From NCBI RefSeq assembly GCF_000264905.1, contig NW_006763158.1:186001-250000 (forward strand): a stretch of DNA of 64,000 bases, in the 5' to 3' direction. The notes below the pieces were generated by a model. It worked only from the letters and a program-made list of their open reading frames with translations, did no database searches and had not been told where the DNA came from. Source of the DNA: Stereum hirsutum FP-91666 SS1. Taxonomy: Eukaryota; Basidiomycota; Agaricomycetes; Russulales; Stereaceae. The position numbers and the translations under genes were made by a program. Positions within the stretch are counted from its first letter, which is position 1; every line of letters begins with the position of its first letter. Shown here piece after piece: positions 10,603-22,089 of the stretch.

Positions 10603-13600
10603 ACAGCTACGGGTGATGGTGATGGTGATGCTCTAGCACACGTAAAACAAGTGCTGAACAGATTCGATCGCGGAGACAATGCCAATGGGCAACGAGGAAG
10701 GACGTCAACCTCACTCTCCACGCAGAGGTGGTCAGCTTCGATAAACAAGACAATGCCAAGGCGTTCACAGTGTCATTCTGTGAACGAGATATCAGCTCAC
10801 AACGAGGTTGTGTGAAGTTGATGGATGTCATTGCAGCGGCCATCGCTCGAGTCAAGTCACAGCCCTTGAACAGCTTTTGGCAGTTGTCGCACCTGACACC
10901 GTGCTCGTTCCAGCGCGATTCTGGGCTCCGCGCCTCGAGAATGAACGAATAAGCATTGACATGGATGTTGTCAACCCCTGCCGGCACGAAACAACTTCTC
11001 CGATTCCAACGCCTCACGGAGACAAAACACAATACGCGTTTCGACTGCGTCCTCATGCAAACTAGGTCGCACGCACACCAAATCCGAGTCGTTCACAGAT
11101 GGAGGTAAACAACTTAACTGGGACAGCTACCAAGGTCCGATCTCGCATCATAGCATCAAGAAGTTGCCGTTGTCTGCCGCCGGTTCCGACTCGTCTCGGC
11201 GCAAAATTTGCGGCAACACGACCAATGGTGAGTCGGCGAGTCGCAGAGGGGTGTTACGTTGAACTTGAACCTAGACTGCTAAATGCCGCAAAATTGACAC
11301 GTGTCACTTCAAGTCAAGTTCAATATTTAGGGAAGGTATGTCAGTCGAAAAACAGCTGACACAAAAATGGAGTTTTCGCCTGGCTATATCGCTTCCGAAT
11401 ATTAAGCCGGCCGAATCCCGATATTTAAGACCCAATCCTGACCCCTGGGACACCAGTGACCTTATATGGGCATGAAGAATAAAGCTGCATGCGCACCTCG
11501 AAGAACACAACATTGCTTGAAGTTAAAACGCATTAGATGGCTTCCTATTGAGTCGCCTGATCTTCAAGTTAAGGCCATCAGGCAGTGTGCATCAGAGCTG
11601 GGCGTTGTTGATGGGCAAGACGGATCATGGGTATACTTAGCTTCACCACCGACTCGGAGAGCCACCATCAGAGTCGTCCAGACTTGTAAATTTTCAGCAA
11701 TCAAAGGAAAGATAGATATTCGGGACCCTCCTTGGACGAATGGAAACTTCAGATGGACAGGCGGGAAGGCGGGTGAGCGGGATGGGAGGAAAGAAAACTA
11801 AACAAGGCCCGGAGAATAGCGGGCACAATCGGAGTTGTCGGACCCTAAATGATAACGTGGGCCCAAACGCGTGACACGTCTCCTCGCTTGCCTCTCAATT
11901 GTTTCTTTCTCTCGGCTCGCCCGCAATGAAACTGCAGCTGGTTGGCTCTCTGCTTCATGCTTCGTCTTCCTAGTTCTTGAGCCTTTTGATCGCATCTTTC
12001 TCGTCTCCAGGACCCTACAAAAATTTGAACAGACTTGTCTCGTGTTTTCCCCACTCATTTTGTCCCATCTCACCTTACCAGGGAAACGAAGCTCAAACGA
12101 GGCGCAAAGTGCATCAACGACTTCGCACAGAAGTATCATCATTTCTGGTTCGTAGTCCTCATTGTCACCCCCTACAACATCTTCAGGCTGCCTTTCATCA
12201 GTTGTTCATGACCAGCGTCACGCTGAAGTTTACCATGAAGTTGAAGTATGGCGCCAGCACAGGATGGTGGGGATGATGGGGAGCCCCCAAGACCTTTCCA
12301 GTACCCCTTTTCTTAATGCATTTGAGGCGTTATATGATTTGGCACGTCTTATGTTTCATGTCCACTCACACTAATGCCGCCCGTCGAGGACAGGTATGGT
12401 ATAGACTTTCCTGTTTAGAGGGTGAAATCGACGACGAGCGCAACAAGCGTCGTTTTATTGAGCCGGCATACAATGGGCGTGGCGTGTCAATAGTTCTTAT
12501 CCTTCGCATTCCATGCGCTCTCAAAATTGGCGCCTCTTTTTTAGAGCATTGCCCCCTCTTTTCACCATGAAACCTGACTTCTGCCAAGGTCCATGGGATT
12601 TCGAACCTCTCCGAGCCCCTTATGCATATCAAGAAGTCCATTATTTCAAGGCTTCCGTGTTCCGTGCAGTAAGGACGCCTTCCTTAGTAGCTGTTGAGAT
12701 CATACCGTGCAAGTCGCGTACGACAATCCTGAACCCTATCATCTCCATCTTAGTAGTGTTTCTAATCCTAGCGCTCTTGGTCGCACAACAGTCAGGAACT
12801 CTAGCACCGGGTCTTGAGAGGGCTTCTGTGACATCCGGAAGAAACCCACCTAATATATGTTGCGATGCAGATACGCTGCTCGCGGAGCGCGCGCTCGTTG
12901 AGCGGGAAAAGAGACGCGGTCCACCTCAAATGGTCGGTACATCGGTCTCGCGGATGGGTCCATAGAGTCCTACGGTCACCGCGGGGGATATCCTTCTCAA
13001 AGACCGCGGTCCCTCGGCTCCAAGAGAATACACTAAAACACATGATACTCACGGTTTTCCGAACTATTGCCTATGCTTGTCTTCGTACTGGCTTTCCCAG
13101 CATCAAAACAACTTCCGCCCTATCATACCTGACACAAGTGGGATCACAAAGAGTTGCCTCGCGTTCTGATTGTATCCTTGCCAGAAACTGTATAACGGAC
13201 TACAAGGTACTCCATCAGCATCGGTTCCGGGTAGGGCGTACTGAAGATCTCAGGTCTTTATCTAGGATGTCGTACTCACGGTGGACGCGGGCAGACGGAG
13301 GCAGACGGATTTCCAGGCAAGGTCACTCGGCCCGCACTCTAATGTGCGGCGAGCTCTATTTTCCTCGAATTTTTGCGGAATGCATTAGTGGATTATGACT
13401 GGTCTACCCAGAATACCGTGATAATTGCAGTATTGCGTCGCAGCTAGCGATAGTATCAGTTTCAAGTTTGGGGTTCCCCAAAGCCGACCAAACCGAGCTT
13501 CATCGAGCTTCCAATGATCATGATGCGACGACGGCGTCTAGATGCCATCCAATGGCTGCACAGCGCACAAGAAGGCAAAACTCACACTATGCACTACTGG

Positions 13601-13914
13601 CACCGACTGCTTGTTCGGAAGCTATCATACCCGCGTTTACCAGGTATGTTTAAAGGTGCCATGTCAGGGCGCAAGGTGCATCACCATTCGTCCGCACATC
13701 ATCAGGTCGGTTTTTATCAGGCTTCATATAACTCCTCATCGTGCTGATCATCTTTTCCGTCGTTATCCACAGCTTCGAGCACCACCATTCCACTTCCACT
13801 TCCATACGACGCCCTCCAACTTCCACTTCCATACAACTTGATCCACTTGCACGACAAGCTCAGTATCAGCCTCAATCTTTGTCCTCGACCGCAACTTCAT
13901 AATTTGTGACAATC
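10603..13914. other. Gene-poor stretch upstream of the SDR gene
   Basis: Several ORFs of 100-177 codons lie here on both strands, but they lack domains, conserved splice patterns or codon bias. A palindromic E-box (TGACACGTGTCA) is at about 11296-11307. Immediately before the SDR start (13780-13830) the leader contains short direct repeats of CTTCCACTTCCATAC, typical of a pyrimidine-rich fungal 5' UTR. Confidence 0.45.
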
Positions 13915-15245
13915 ATGGCTATCAAGAAGGGCGAAGTTGCGTTCATCACCGGTGCTGCCTCTGGTCAGTCCACACCACAGCGTGCATCGAAGCTTCATGG
14001 CGGAAACTGAGAACTGACTCATACCCCTCTTTTCCGTGGTGCTGTGTTGTCTGATCGTCTCTAGGTATCGGAAAGGCTCTCGCTGAGAACTTGGTCGACC
14101 AGGGGTATGTCACACACTCCCTACGTAGGGTATGCACATACGCTAATTTGGTCTCACTGTGTGCTGTGTAGCGGCCGCGTCGTGATTGTCGACCTGAACG
14201 AGGATGCAGGTAAAGCCTACGCCGAGGAGCTCAACAAAAAGGCGGGATCGGCCGTTGCCATCTCTGCCAAAGCAGATACGACAAAGTTCGAGGAACAGCT
14301 CGCTGCGTACGAGCTCGCGAAGGAGAAGTTCGGTCGGATCGACTATGGTACGCCTTTCAAACTCCCCACTCACCCCTGCCCATTAACGAGCACACACTGA
14401 TGCACGATGCCCCTGTTCTTTACTCACAGTCTTCGCCAATGCCGGCATTGCCGAACTCCCCTGGCTCACACCCGGCCCCGCTCGCTCCGTCTCCGACGCC
14501 CTCTCCCAACCCATAACCCCACCCAACCTCGCTACCGTCAATATCGACCTCATCGGTCAACTGAACACCGCTGCGCTCGCTCTTCAGATCTTCGAGCGCC
14601 AGGAAAAGAATGAGCTCGGGTTGAGGGGCAAGTTGATCCTCACTGCAAGTGTGTTTGGGTATTATCCATGCGCGAGCATGCCGATGTACGCGACGGCGAA
14701 GGCGGGGATCGTTAATTTCATGAGGAGCGCTGCGGTATTCTTTAAGGCAAGGGACGTTACGGTCAACTGCAGTATGTGCTACATTCCCCCTCTTTCTCTC
14801 AGAAGTGGGCAGTGAGCTGATGACATGGTAAATTATTTTGACTCGTAGTTGCACCGAATTTGATTGGTATGCTTTCGTCTCTTCACTTCGCTTACATGTA
14901 CCATGCTAATCTTCTTCTACATTGATTGCTCATAGACACCCCTATCGCACCTGACGTTCTCTTCATCCCCTTCCGCGAGCAAAACCTCCTCACGCCCATC
15001 TCCCTCGTCGTCGAGCAATTCAACGTGCGTACCATTCCCACCTCAGCTCTTCTTCCTCTCTCGGTTCCTCGCTGACCTTCATATTCCAGTCCCTTCTCGG
15101 CACCTCAACCACAACGGGCCAAGCCATCTCCATAAACGGAACTGACGTATGGGTCCACCCGCCCGAAGCCGTCAAGTTCGAGGAGAACGACGCGGCCTGC
15201 AAGCTCATTGATTCTGAGATCGCGAAGTTGTTTGGATACGCTTGA
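13915..15245 (+). CDS. Short-chain dehydrogenase/reductase (SDR), seven exons
   Basis: A classical NAD(P)-dependent oxidoreductase with a Rossmann fold. Exons: 13915-13963, 14065-14104, 14172-14347, 14430-14771, 14849-14866, 14936-15024 and 15090-15245, all with GT-AG introns and consistent phase. The cofactor loop is TGAASGIG. VVIVDLNED places an acidic residue at the end of beta-2, which usually favours NAD over NADP. Then come FANAGIAELPW, the catalytic Ser in TASVFGYYP, and the catalytic YATAK (Tyr-x3-Lys) followed by NFMRSAAVFF. The C-terminal part contains IAPNLIDTPIAP, the usual substrate-loop region. Overall it resembles fungal proteins annotated as 15-hydroxyprostaglandin-dehydrogenase-like, but the substrate is unknown. 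It has no signal peptide and is presumably cytosolic. It stands alone, convergent with TGS1. Confidence 0.92.
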
Positions 15246-15354
15246 TCTTGTCTCTCCCTCTATCTCTTACTGTTCGGATTGTGCGTTGAAATAGCTTGAG
15301 TCGGTCGTATCGGTAACTGGATGCGGGTGTATATATTCGGTCGTCGTTTATTAC

Positions 15355-15360
15355 AATAAA
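15355..15360 (+). terminator. Poly(A) signal of the SDR gene
   Basis: AATAAA occurs 110 bases after the SDR stop codon in an AT-rich patch, the expected place for a fungal polyadenylation signal. It also lies in the short gap between the convergent SDR and TGS1 genes. Confidence 0.5.
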
Positions 15361-15686
15361 ATTATGAAGAGCGACTGTATACAATCCACTTCAGGCCTGC
15401 GTCTGGAATTTGAAAGTTTGAACTCACATTCGTGGGTCTGCTTGTCTGGGGAAGAATAATGATAGTTTGGCTTGGAGTCGTGGGGGCCCTCTGGAGGACC
15501 GAAGTCGAGGTGGAACGGCCGACTCACTCGATGTGGCGCGCCACCCCTCTTCGCCAGCAGGTTGTTCGTATTTTTTCCATTCACTAGTACATGCACACTG
15601 GCCTAGACGTAGTCATAGCCAAAACCAACGTTTGTGTTGCATGCTAGGAGTTATCAGGACTGCCGAGACGACAAAGACAAAGAACT

Positions 15687-17171
15687 TCAAGTACACGAGC
15701 CTGACTCAAAGAGGTCCTCCTGCCCGTGCGCTAACCCTCCAAAATAAGCCGTAATCGCCTTCAACTTGTTCCCCATCCATTCCTCCTCAACTTCCACCCT
15801 TTCCACCCCATCTCCAACGTCATTGTGTCTCCGTTTCCGCTTCGTACCCTGCTTCTCCAGCCCGTGTCCACCGGCCTTTATGCCCTCAGCCCCCGAGATT
15901 CCCAACTCCGTATCATCTACACCAACATCGAGCAACTCCGCAATCTGCTCAAGATTCGAGTTCCTCGGTAAATAATACGCCACATTCTTCGTTATCTTTC
16001 TCGAGAGCTCGAACAAGTCCCGACCCTGGATAGGACGTATACAATCGAGCGTGAACTCCGGGTGCTGATTTTCCACTTTCCCTTCTACGTCTGGGACCGT
16101 CGCTGTAACCGCGGTGAGATCGAGCGTGGAGCCGTTCAGGTATGACGGACCGCCCCAGGGTGGACTTAGGAATACGACGTCGATGGGATGTTTTCGTCTT
16201 CTATGGCTGGGACTAGGGCCAGAGTGATCGAGTGGCGGAGGTGAATTGCTGGCGGACTGGATGATAGGCTGGTCGACGAGGGATTGGGCGAAGGAGATGT
16301 AGTCCCCGAGGATGAACTCGATTCGGTCGGCGACGCCGTAGATTGTTGCGTTGTGTCGGGCGAGGGCGAGACGGGTAGGTGAAGTGTCGAGGGCGATTAC
16401 TACATTATATGTTTATTTGGATAGAAAGGGAGAGAAGGCAAGACAAATGCCCAGAACTCAACTAGGACGGTTGACCACAATGACACACGGAAAATATGAA
16501 GGAGCCGAGGGGAAAGAGACGTACCTCGCTCGCACGTCTGCGCAAACGCGATCGCGTTTCCGCCCACACCACAAAACGCATCCAGAATAGTCCCACACCT
16601 ACACCTCTCCGCGATTTGAAGCGCTATGGCCTCTGGAGTGACGCTATACCAGCCTTCTTCGTCCAGTAGACATCCTTGGTCGTAGAGTGAGAAGAAACGA
16701 GTTCGTTGCGAAAAGTCTATATATACAAGAAGATATTGAGTTCAGGTTCAGCTAGTCGTTGAAGAAAGAAACCTGTCGAGATATGAAGGAATGAGACGCA
16801 CATTTCTGAAGATGATCTGGTACTTCTGAAGCGGAGGTATAGTATGGTACGAGGTCTGTAGCGTCGTACACTTCATTCCCTGGACCGAGCAATCCTGGAC
16901 TTGTCCGTCGTTTTTTCGCGGGTGGTCCCTGTTCGTCCTTTTCTTCCTCCGTTCGTCCACGACTAGTCGATATCAAGAATTCTCCCCCAGCTTCTAAATC
17001 TGATGTCGATGGCGTGTCTATAGAGGTAGAAGCAATCGACTTCGCAGGTTTTGATGTAGGTGTGACTGGGGAAGACTTGGACGGTGACGGGGACGAAGGT
17101 TGGGCATTGAAGACCTGTAGAAACCGAGAAAGACCGGTCGGATTCAACTTTTTCTTCAGCTTTTTGCTCAT
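15687..17171 (-). CDS. TGS1: Trimethylguanosine synthase (snRNA/snoRNA cap hypermethylase)
   Basis: Converts the m7G cap of snRNAs and snoRNAs to the 2,2,7-trimethylguanosine cap using S-adenosylmethionine, in the nucleus. Three exons join cleanly (introns near 16726-16794 and 16401-16526). The N-terminus is Lys-rich (MSKKLKKKLN) with a disordered Ser/Pro region and an RKR-type basic patch. The catalytic core follows the family order: HLQKYFSQRTRFFSLYD, EEGWYSVTPE, the SAM motif DAFCGVGGNAIAFA, VIALDTSPTRLALARHN, RIEFILGDYISFA and the signature VVFLSPPWGGPSYL, whose Trp stacks on the m7G base in known structures. The C-terminal extension carries a second basic patch (KRKRRHND). The ATG at 17171 is preferred over the in-frame ATG at 17180. 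It is convergent with the SDR and lies downstream of array gene A. A decayed copy of its core lies near 23.6-24.0 kb. Confidence 0.93.
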
Positions 17172-17292
17172 GATAATCAACTATAGAAGGTCGTCGCGAA
17201 GTAGAGGCAATATGTGTGGTGGAAAGGATGTTGAGGGCGAAAGCCAGAGCCAAGAAACGCGTCTCGACTTGACGCCACATTCGTGTTTGGAG

Positions 17293-17307
17293 GCGCCACA
17301 GTGGCAC
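17293..17307. repeat. Palindromic repeat, copy 1
   Basis: GCGCCACAGTGGCAC, a near-perfect palindrome. It lies 122 bases upstream of the TGS1 start and about 60 bases from the AATAAA of array gene A. Four close matches occur in the next 17 kb, always between genes. It could be a promoter element or the trace of a small mobile repeat. Confidence 0.6.
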
Positions 17308-17367
17308 CTCGCCGTCCTTTGTTCATACTCGAAAAGTTCAAGTCACGGTGGTGGTAATCACAGAGAT

Positions 17368-17373
17368 TTTATT
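17368..17373 (-). terminator. Poly(A) signal of array gene A
   Basis: AATAAA on the minus strand about 155 bases after the stop of gene A at 17529. A matching AATAAA sits at a similar distance from the palindrome downstream of gene C (24524-24529), supporting homology of the two intergenic regions. Confidence 0.45.
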
Positions 17374-17528
17374 AGAAGGGCAGGCAGTAAAATATGTTGG
17401 TCATGTTCTCTATCGATGTCAGTGATTTTGATGGTATGATACTACAGCAGAATCAGGCAGCTAACCGCTCGCTGCCGGTCCTCACCATACCCACTGATCC
17501 TCTCGCGCTTCACAAGAAACACTTCCAC

Positions 17529-19081
17529 CTAATCGACATCCAGTCCATCCTCTTCAACCTCTTCAGCATGCCCTTTCGAGCTCACAGAAGACTCCGGTCT
17601 CTTCCTTCGACTGGTCTTCTTATTCGGCGCGCGACGCCCACGAGCGGGCACAGCAGACCCACGATGATCACTGTCAGAAGAGAGGAGCTCATCTACTTCA
17701 CTGGTTGAAGCCTCGCCCATCCCCTCACTTCCGTAGATTTCAGTGACAGGTCGTTGAGAAACCCACTTCAAACTCCTGTCGAGCTCATCAACTTTACTGG
17801 TAGCGGCCTCGCCAACACCCTTACTTCCGTCGGAGATTTCAGTGACAGGTCGCTGAGAAACCCACTTCAAACTCCTGTCCTTGTTCGGGTGAGGTCTCTT
17901 TTTGTTCTTTTTTCTTGTCCTCATCTGTGCTTTGTCCTTCCCTTTTCCCATCGCCTTCTTTCCCGCCTCCGCACCCTCGAGGTGGACAGTAAATGAATAT
18001 TGACCGTCAGCACGAGTAGAATCGTCTGAGGCATCTGAATCCACAGGGGGCGTAGCATTGTCAGAGCGAGCGACTGTCTGAGGTTCTCCCGGAGCCGACG
18101 TAGCACCAGCACTAGCGGAAAGGCTGGCATTATTGACCCGGGGATCAGCACTGGGAGATAACATCTTGTAGTGCTTGGAATGAGTTCGCGACGAACTAAC
18201 ACCGGGAAATAATATCTTGAAGCGCTCAAATTGCGACGAGCTCTCTGAAGGCACGCCCCTATACGTTGTCGCTGAGATTGGCTCAAATCGCAATCCAGGA
18301 TACGGTGGCGTACTGGACTGAGGAGCTTGCCCGACCGTGGCAGAGAGTTCTGGTAAGGATGCGATTGCAGGCGAAGTTACGGTTTCGGAAGTCAGGGCTG
18401 ATGCAAGTGCCGACGGAGACGAAGGAGTAGGAGATCCTAGTTGTGTTGAATCCAATACCGACGAGCCAGGTGCCATTCCAGAAGATCCTGAGGCAGTAGA
18501 CCAAGTAGGGGAACTCTGTCGTTCGTACAGAGCAGTGGCACTAGATGCAGCACGTTCAGTAGGAGTAGCATGCTGTTTCACTCCTGTGACGTGAAATGAC
18601 GCGGAGGACGAATCAGATACTAAGGACCGCGCTCTTGCTCGTGCTCGGCCTGATGTAGGGGATGCAGACGTTGGAACCTGTAAATGATACTTATGAGCTG
18701 GGGTGATTCTGACCTGCGAAGGTTGGGAAGACGTTACGCTTTCACTGGGTTCAGAGGGCAGTACGACAGGGGACTCTGCGTCGCGTCGAGCCTCTGGAAA
18801 TGGATGTCGAGAAACCCTATCTAGACTCTCCATGCATTCAGTACACCCACTGAATGCACAGATCGTGCAGCTACGTGAAGCGTTGAGGGTCTTGGCTTGT
18901 TGGACAATGCGAGCGAATTCCTATGACAGAGTAGGAAGAGATAAATGAGGGTGACAGATGAGTGAGCGCTACCCGTGGTCGAAATATGAACGCAGAGAGG
19001 ATTCAAACTCACCTCTGGAAAATGGTCAGGATCTGACAAAGAGGGTATCTTGAGGCATTGACACGTGTCATTGAGACACAT
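17529..19081 (-). CDS. Array gene A: MC-family Cys-head protein, two exons
   Basis: Unrecognised family, named here for its start. Exon 1 (19081-19013) encodes MCLNDTCQCLKIPSLSDPD and ends at a phase-0 GTGAGT donor. Exon 2 opens with FARIVQQAKTLNASRS, then the second Cys cluster CTICAFSGCTEC. The spacing C-x2-C-x4-C-x2-C suggests a metal site. The remaining roughly 420 residues are Ser/Pro/Thr-rich and disordered, with a basic patch (RTRKKNKKRPHPNK), a duplicated 32-33-residue unit (SLKWVSQRPVTEI...), and an acidic C-terminus preceded by KKTSRRKRP, likely nuclear localisation signals. It has no signal peptide. It heads an array of five same-strand paralogues (A-E). The expression of such genes often depends on array position, but nothing here shows it. 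No disruption is seen. Function unknown; a nuclear scaffold or regulator is only a guess. Confidence 0.7.
17685..17879 (-). repeat. In-frame tandem duplication inside gene A
   Basis: Two head-to-tail units, 96 bases (17685-17780) and 99 bases (17781-17879), each start with GAGCTCATC on the plus strand and end with CAAACTCCTGTC. They encode the repeat SLKWVSQRPVTEI plus a Gly/Glu/Ser linker and VDEL. The 3-base difference keeps the reading frame, which supports translation of the region. Confidence 0.85.
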
Positions 19082-20507
19082 TACGGTGCTATGTAAGAGG
19101 GAGGAATGTTGCATGAACGTGTGGGAGTAAAGGTCAGCGCGGAACATGAAGAAATTGGTGGCACGCGACGCACGACAATCGCCAAATTGGAAAGGTCGGT
19201 GCTATGCTCGATTGTCGAAGAACTGGACTGCATGATACAGGATCAGGATGGGATATTGGTATCAGCAGGGGCGACGAGTATGCAAAGAACATTGTGAACG
19301 CTCGCCATACCTGGTATGATATCGAGAATGAGAGCGAATGCGAATGTCGAGACGATAGAAGCAAATTTGCTGGATGAGGAAGGGCGTACCAGATAATCAC
19401 GAAGGTGGCGCACGAGATTGTGTCGCAAGTGTTCAATGGAGCCCGGAACTCCCGACAAAGGTGTACGATCGCTTCAGTATCGCGCCTGAAGCCGAGGGAA
19501 GTCCGACGTCGACAATGGGAAAGACCTCAGAGGAGACAATGGAAAGGGTGTCGCGATTCACAAAAGCCTCTTTGTCCTGACTGGTGACAACAATGGTAAG
19601 AAGCGAACCAGAGCCAACGTCGAGCAAGCTCCGAGGACTCAGCAAAAAACCAACCGCAGAGGCTATAACTAGGGAAGTGAGACGTGAGGAGCTCCAGAGG
19701 GAAAAGTGAGGTGAAGTGAGAGGTGAAATCTACGAGAGGCCACAGAGACACGAAGAAGTGGGGAAGAGGGGAGGTTCAAGTTCGAGACCCGAACAGATCC
19801 GAAGTTGTACGCGACACATTAGATTTACCACGGTCACGATACCGTGTCGTGGTTATTCCGTTTCCGGTTTACTGAAGATTCTAATTTGAGAATTTAGAGG
19901 CGCGCCTTGTTCGCGTATCTGTGCCAACGCCATCGCGTTCGGCATAGAGTGAGAAAAAACAAAATGGATCACAAACAGCGATAGCAATAGTACGGTAACG
20001 ATAGAGCTCGTTCAGACCACAACAAAGCAGTAATGAGAGTCTGAGACTGGAGAACTCGGAAGACGCTACACATCGCATGCGGGTAAGTAAATCATAGGAG
20101 GAGAACCAGAAAGACATAAGGGTATAAAGGAGTGGCATGTAAGTAGTCAAGTAGGAGTGTCCTCAACCGAAGAGAATGTACTAAGCAGCGACTGACGTTG
20201 AATGGCCGTGCGTGAGAGCATTTATATGGATGAGTCGAACAAAGCAAAGCATAACAAGATTGATGGAGGAGACATATTATGAAACAAATCACTCGATGAT
20301 ATGAGTGATAGGATGCAATGGAGACAATGATGACAAAGACAGAAAGGCGGTAAACAGAGAAGAAAAGGAGGGAGACGAGTTGAAGACCACCTACCTTGAA
20401 CCAACACCTCCAACGATCGACCAAACCCACACGATAAACCCTCCTGGGCCCCTCAGAATCGCTTCAACGATCTCATAGCACCCACCCCTCAACCAGACCC
20501 TGGCCCT
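19082..20507. other. Region between array genes A and B (B 3' region)
   Basis: The right part (about 19880-20507) is A-rich on the plus strand and is the 3' region of gene B. It contains a donor-like AAG|GTAGGTGG on the minus strand at about 20396, in a sequence context shared with the 3' region of gene C (about 25045). This suggests a conserved intron in the 3' UTR. The left part is the upstream region of gene A; no other gene is seen. Confidence 0.4.
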
Positions 20508-22089
20508 CTATACGTTTTGGGGCGATGTTTTGACGGGAGACGACTCTGGCGTGTGTAACTGCATTCTGGTCGACAAAGAGCTCGAAGGAGCGCTCCCACC
20601 CAAAGCTCTGGTCCTGCTCCACCCAATCCGCCCGCTAGTGCTGCTGAACTTTAGACGCTTCATGAGAGGCTCGTCGTCGTCTTCACTCGAGCTTTCCTGG
20701 AGCTCTTCAATTCGCCTCTTCGGCCCTATGAATTCTCGGACGGGCCAAAGCATCTGACCTCCGCTGGTGGATTTGGTGGGCGTCGCAGATGGAGAGGGTA
20801 GACCGCTTGAGGAAGGGCCATGCAAACGACGCGGAGAGGAACGATCAGTCGACGGCACCTTCGACGGCATTCCAGCAGTTGAGCTCGAGGGGAGAACCAC
20901 ATTCGGTCTCACCAGCCCCTGGGCACCTTTATCATTCGTCTTTTGGCGTTTCGAGAGACGTACTTCTACATCATCATCATCATCATCCTCCTCCTCCTCC
21001 TCCTTGAGTTCTTCAACACACCTTTCCAGCCACACAGGGTCTCGCATGAGGGCGAAGCTCTGAGCATTGTTTTTGGGCTTTACAGGAGTTGCACTGGGAG
21101 TGGGAAGACCGTGGAGTCTCGTCGATAGCGGTACTGCAGGAAAAATGTTCGAGGAGTCGGGAGTGTTGGATAGAGGAGAAGTACGTGCAGTGGATCTAAT
21201 GGGCATGGCAGGTCCGCGCGTTGAGCTCGTAGATGATGGTATCGGAGCAGGCAGATCGGGATTTAAAACGATCGATAAACCACGCTTGTTGAACTGAAGA
21301 GAGTGTCCGACAGGAGGAACAATAGTAGCCTGAGCAACGACAGGAGGAACGACAGTAGTCTGAGCAGGAAGGACATTTTTTGGCGCAGCAGCAGCAGGGC
21401 GAGTACCGGCCGCAGAATCCTTGAGAAGAGAGGCGCAGTCAGCAAGAAGGGAAAGAGCAGCAGTGTTGAGGAGATGAGCCGGTCTTGCATCTGGTGCAGA
21501 GTTAAGACGAGTTGATGCAACGACGGCAGCAGTAGTAACTTGATCCTGGGAGCCAGTTTCTTTCTGGACAACGACGGCAGGGAGACGAGCTGCACCAGTA
21601 TCCACACTCGCACTAGGAACCAGCGGGCTTGACTGGTCAATGGCAACTTTGCTGTTCTCTTTTGTCTTTGCGCTTTTTGTTTTCGTCTGTTTAGGTGTGT
21701 CGGTGGGCTTCTTGTGGTCTCCAGCAGCTTGAAGGGTTTTGATTGGGGGAATCAAGGATGGGAGGTTCCTATTTTCTACCGAGGACGAAGAGGGCGCTGC
21801 ATGTGCTGGAGAAAGGGATAGGCTTTGTAGCAAAGAAGGATCACCGACGCGGGCAGTGATGTAGGAGCGGCATTGGTCACAGCCATTGACGGCGACGCAA
21901 GCACAGCAGCACTGTGGCACGTAGAATAGATACGCGTCTCGTAAAATGGCAGTGACGAGCTGATATGGGGAAGATGGGTGAATGAGAGAAAGGGTATGCG
22001 AGCGGCGGACAACGCACTGGAGAATTTTTCGGAAGCGATGTGGTCGCTATCCATTGCTTTTTACAACTACACTTCTTGGCTCTGCACAT
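20508..22089 (-). CDS. Array gene B: MC-family Cys-head protein with TP/acidic/KRxK modules
   Basis: Exon 1 (from the ATG at 22089) encodes MCRAKKCSCKKQWIATTSL and ends at a phase-0 GTGCGT donor. After a 58-base intron ending in ATATCAG, exon 2 gives LVTAILRDAYLFYVPQ and CCCACVAVNGCDQC, the second Cys cluster in the same place as in gene A. The tail (about 470 residues) is Ser/Thr/Pro-rich. Its C-terminal third repeats a module: a GLPTPSATPVK-type TP motif, then an Arg/Glu-Leu segment, an Asp/Glu run and a basic KRxK patch (RLSKRQK; LMKRLKF), ending STRMQLHTPESSPVK. These look like proline-directed phosphosites next to nuclear localisation signals, an inference. It is closest in layout to gene C. 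The in-frame region upstream of the MC start is open but has promoter-like composition. Confidence 0.7.
20969..21005 (+). repeat. Compound trinucleotide microsatellite in gene B
   Basis: An ATC run passes directly into a CTC run on the plus strand. On the coding strand this gives consecutive Glu and Asp codons, the acidic stretch of the first TP module. Length changes here would be in frame, altering only the acidic run. Confidence 0.85.

Noticed and set aside
10607..11056. 149-codon minus-strand ORF ending in six His codons
   Set aside because: The His run comes from a GTGATG trinucleotide-type repeat, not from a tag or a domain; the rest has no recognisable motif.
12865..13398. 177-codon plus-strand ORF upstream of the SDR gene
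   Set aside because: No motif, Arg/Ser-rich composition as expected by chance, no codon bias like the neighbouring SDR exons and no consistent splice partners.
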